Shown here: positions 5,929 to 7,150 of the stretch, one piece after another | Position numbering within the stretch: position 1 is the stretch's first letter | How the letters are laid out: the number at the start of each line of letters is the position of its first letter | Notes under the pieces: generated by a model | What the model saw: only the letters and a program-made list of their open reading frames with translations | What the model was told of the DNA's origin: nothing | Database searches by the model: none | NCBI GenBank assembly: GCA_024640585.1 | Contig: JAHEEQ010000026.1 | Coordinates: 1 to 7,150 of the forward strand | Source: Micrococcales bacterium | GTDB taxonomy: Bacteria; Actinomycetota; Actinomycetes; S36-B12; UBA5976 | Reading direction: 5' to 3' | DNA length: 7,150 bases | Translations under genes and position numbers: made by a program

Positions 5929-6863
5929 GAGTTCCCGCAACTGATGCAGTAATCCGCGCGGTCGGCCCTTGGGAGCATCGAGACATCGCGGCTAACACTG
6001 CTCGCTTTCATGTGGTTGAAGCTGGATCAGGACCTTTAGTGATTTTGATACACGGTTTTCCAATGTTTTGGTGGACGTGGCGAAAAATAATCCCACAGTT
6101 TTCTGAAAATGGATTTCGCGTGATAGCAATGGACTTGCGCGGTTATGGTGGAAGCGATCACACGCCGCATGGTTACGACCCAATGACAATTGCTGCAGAT
6201 ATTCGCGGTTTGATTTATGCACTTGGCGAAACAAAAGCTATTTTGGTTGGTCACGACTGGGGTGCTATTAGCGCGTGGGCTGTGGCTGCAATGCATCCAG
6301 AAGTTGTGGCTGGATTAGTTTCCGTTTCTATGCCGCATCCAAAACGCCTTCGCCGCCAGATTTTGAAAGATACAGTTCAGCGAAAAGCTCTTTCTTATAT
6401 TTACGCCTTTCAACTTCCTTTCTATCCTGAATACAAACTTACAAAAGATGATGGCGCTGAAGTGGAAAAGATTTTAAAAGCGTGGTCAGGTTCAAGTTGG
6501 CCAGATGCCGAGACTGCCGCCGTCTATCGTGCAGCGCTTTTAGGGCATGCGAGTGCGCACTGTGCACTGGAATATCACAGATGGGCATTGCGCTCTATTC
6601 CACGTCGCGATGGTCAGGTGTACCAGTCCAAAATGGAAAATCCAATTACTGCTCCAGTGCTTCAAATTCATGGTGAACTAGACGGAGCAATCACAGCGCG
6701 AACTGCAGAGCAAGATAACGAATTTATCCAAGGAGCTTATGACTACTACCTAATGCCTAACGTTGGGCATTTTCCGCATGAAGAGAATCCAGATGAGTTT
6801 GCCAACATAGTTTTTGAGTGGATTAAAACAGTTCCAGGTTGGACTGAACTAACTCACGAATAA
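5925..6863 (+). CDS. Alpha/beta-fold hydrolase, epoxide hydrolase-like (EphE-type)
   Basis: The 312-residue cytosolic protein has the full alpha/beta-hydrolase plan. The oxyanion region is HGFPMFWWTW (43-52). The nucleophile elbow is VGHDWGA with D111, an aspartate as in epoxide hydrolases and haloalkane dehalogenases. A helical cap lies at about 140-235. The acid is probably D253 in HGELDG, and the base is H282 in NVGHFPHEENP. DLRGYGGSD (70-78) is typical of the epoxide hydrolase branch. The substrate is not known, and the cap tyrosines needed for epoxide opening (Y218 is a candidate) cannot be confirmed by eye. Start TTG 5925 overlaps the upstream stop as TTGA; no in-frame ATG or better start lies before the conserved first strand, so coupled translation from TTG is likely. 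It corresponds in position to mycobacterial ephE. It converges with the NUDIX gene, overlapping it by 10 bp. Confidence 0.88.
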   Translation: MRVPATDAVIRAVGPWEHRDIAANTARFHVVEAGSGPLVILIHGFPMFWWTWRKIIPQFSENGFRVIAMDLRGYGGSDHTPHGYDPMTIAADIRGLIYALGETKAILVGHDWGAISAWAVAAMHPEVVAGLVSVSMPHPKRLRRQILKDTVQRKALSYIYAFQLPFYPEYKLTKDDGAEVEKILKAWSGSSWPDAETAAVYRAALLGHASAHCALEYHRWALRSIPRRDGQVYQSKMENPITAPVLQIHGELDGAITARTAEQDNEFIQGAYDYYLMPNVGHFPHEENPDEFANIVFEWIKTVPGWTELTHE

Positions 6864-7150
6864 CGCGGATCTAGATCCACGATTTTTTCTTTATCCCACT
6901 CTTTTTCAAATTCGTATACAGAAAGCAATCCGTCTAGTAATCCGCCAGTGAATCCCCAGATTACAAAATCTCGAACATTGAAAGCAGGTCCAATAAATCC
7001 TGAACTATGGCGAATACTCACCCGATTCGCTGGCTCTGCCAACTCAGAAATTGGAATGCGCTCAACTCTTTCTACTTCATTTGGATCATTTGCAAAAATC
7101 CTGTGAGGTGAATGCCAATGCGCAAGGACCGGCGTAACATCTATTTGGCT
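6854..7150 (-). CDS. NUDIX hydrolase, CoA pyrophosphatase family, C-terminal part
   Basis: Leftward, the frame is open from the window edge to TGA 6854-6856, giving the last 98 residues. It includes VTPVLAHWHSP, ERIPISELAEPANRVS, RHSSGFIGPAF and VIWGFTGGLLDGLL, which are characteristic of the C-terminal half of actinobacterial NUDIX proteins annotated as coenzyme A pyrophosphatases. These cut CoA to 4'-phosphopantetheine and 3',5'-ADP. The NUDIX box itself, with the catalytic glutamates, lies beyond the edge, so activity cannot be judged. A TTG inside the frame near 7042 is not the start, because the family sequence continues upstream of it. The gene overlaps the hydrolase gene tail-to-tail by 10 bp, with no terminator between them. 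In M. tuberculosis the equivalent gene (Rv3672c) is part of the block after ephE. Confidence 0.88.
   Translation of the reverse strand, partial: SQIDVTPVLAHWHSPHRIFANDPNEVERVERIPISELAEPANRVSIRHSSGFIGPAFNVRDFVIWGFTGGLLDGLLSVYEFEKEWDKEKIVDLDPRYS

Noticed and set aside
5592..6011. Leftward 139-residue ORF opposite the holin-like gene
   Set aside because: It is antisense to a convincing two-TM gene with a strong ribosome binding site, and its sequence shows no domain.

Overview
The window looks like a stretch of an actinobacterial chromosome with unusually low GC content for that phylum. Genes from acs onward follow an order I recall from Mycobacterium tuberculosis: acs (Rv3667), a holin-like membrane protein (Rv3669), the epoxide-hydrolase-like ephE (Rv3670) and a convergent NUDIX CoA pyrophosphatase (Rv3672c), with a HAD phosphatase (Rv3661) a little upstream. 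The low GC, short intergenic gaps and probable leaderless starts suggest a streamlined freshwater actinobacterium of the Nanopelagicales (acI) type. This placement is inference and was not checked against a database.

Left part (1-850): the first codons of dnaK run leftward out of the window and carry an apparent one-base deletion. Divergent to it is a GNAT acetyltransferase. Behind that gene is a strong intrinsic terminator, preceded by promoter-like sequence that could drive a small RNA of about 74 nt.

Middle part (about 730-1930): an AT-rich accessory patch holds a leftward DUF3800 gene, whose last 25 or so codons seem to be cut off by a stop, and a rightward 67-residue protein with a possible Cys/His metal site. 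This is the only clearly non-core part of the window.

Right part (1938-7150): a HAD-IB phosphatase with a C-terminal hydrophobic segment overlaps a LytTR-family regulator by ATGA. That regulator has a receiver domain without its phospho-acceptor aspartate. Next comes full-length acetyl-CoA synthetase (acs), preceded by a 19-bp palindrome and a candidate -10 box. A two-TM holin-family protein follows, then an alpha/beta hydrolase that overlaps the holin gene's stop. The C-terminal part of a CoA pyrophosphatase converges on the hydrolase with a 10-bp tail overlap. The plausible theme is acetate activation to acetyl-CoA under a nearby LytTR regulator. The link between regulator and acs rests on adjacency only.

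I see no CRISPR array, rRNA or tRNA gene, insertion sequence or phage module, and no convincing novel multi-gene system. The items most worth a second look are the pseudo-receiver LytTR protein, the palindrome in front of acs, the small-RNA candidate, the interrupted DUF3800 gene and the dnaK frameshift.
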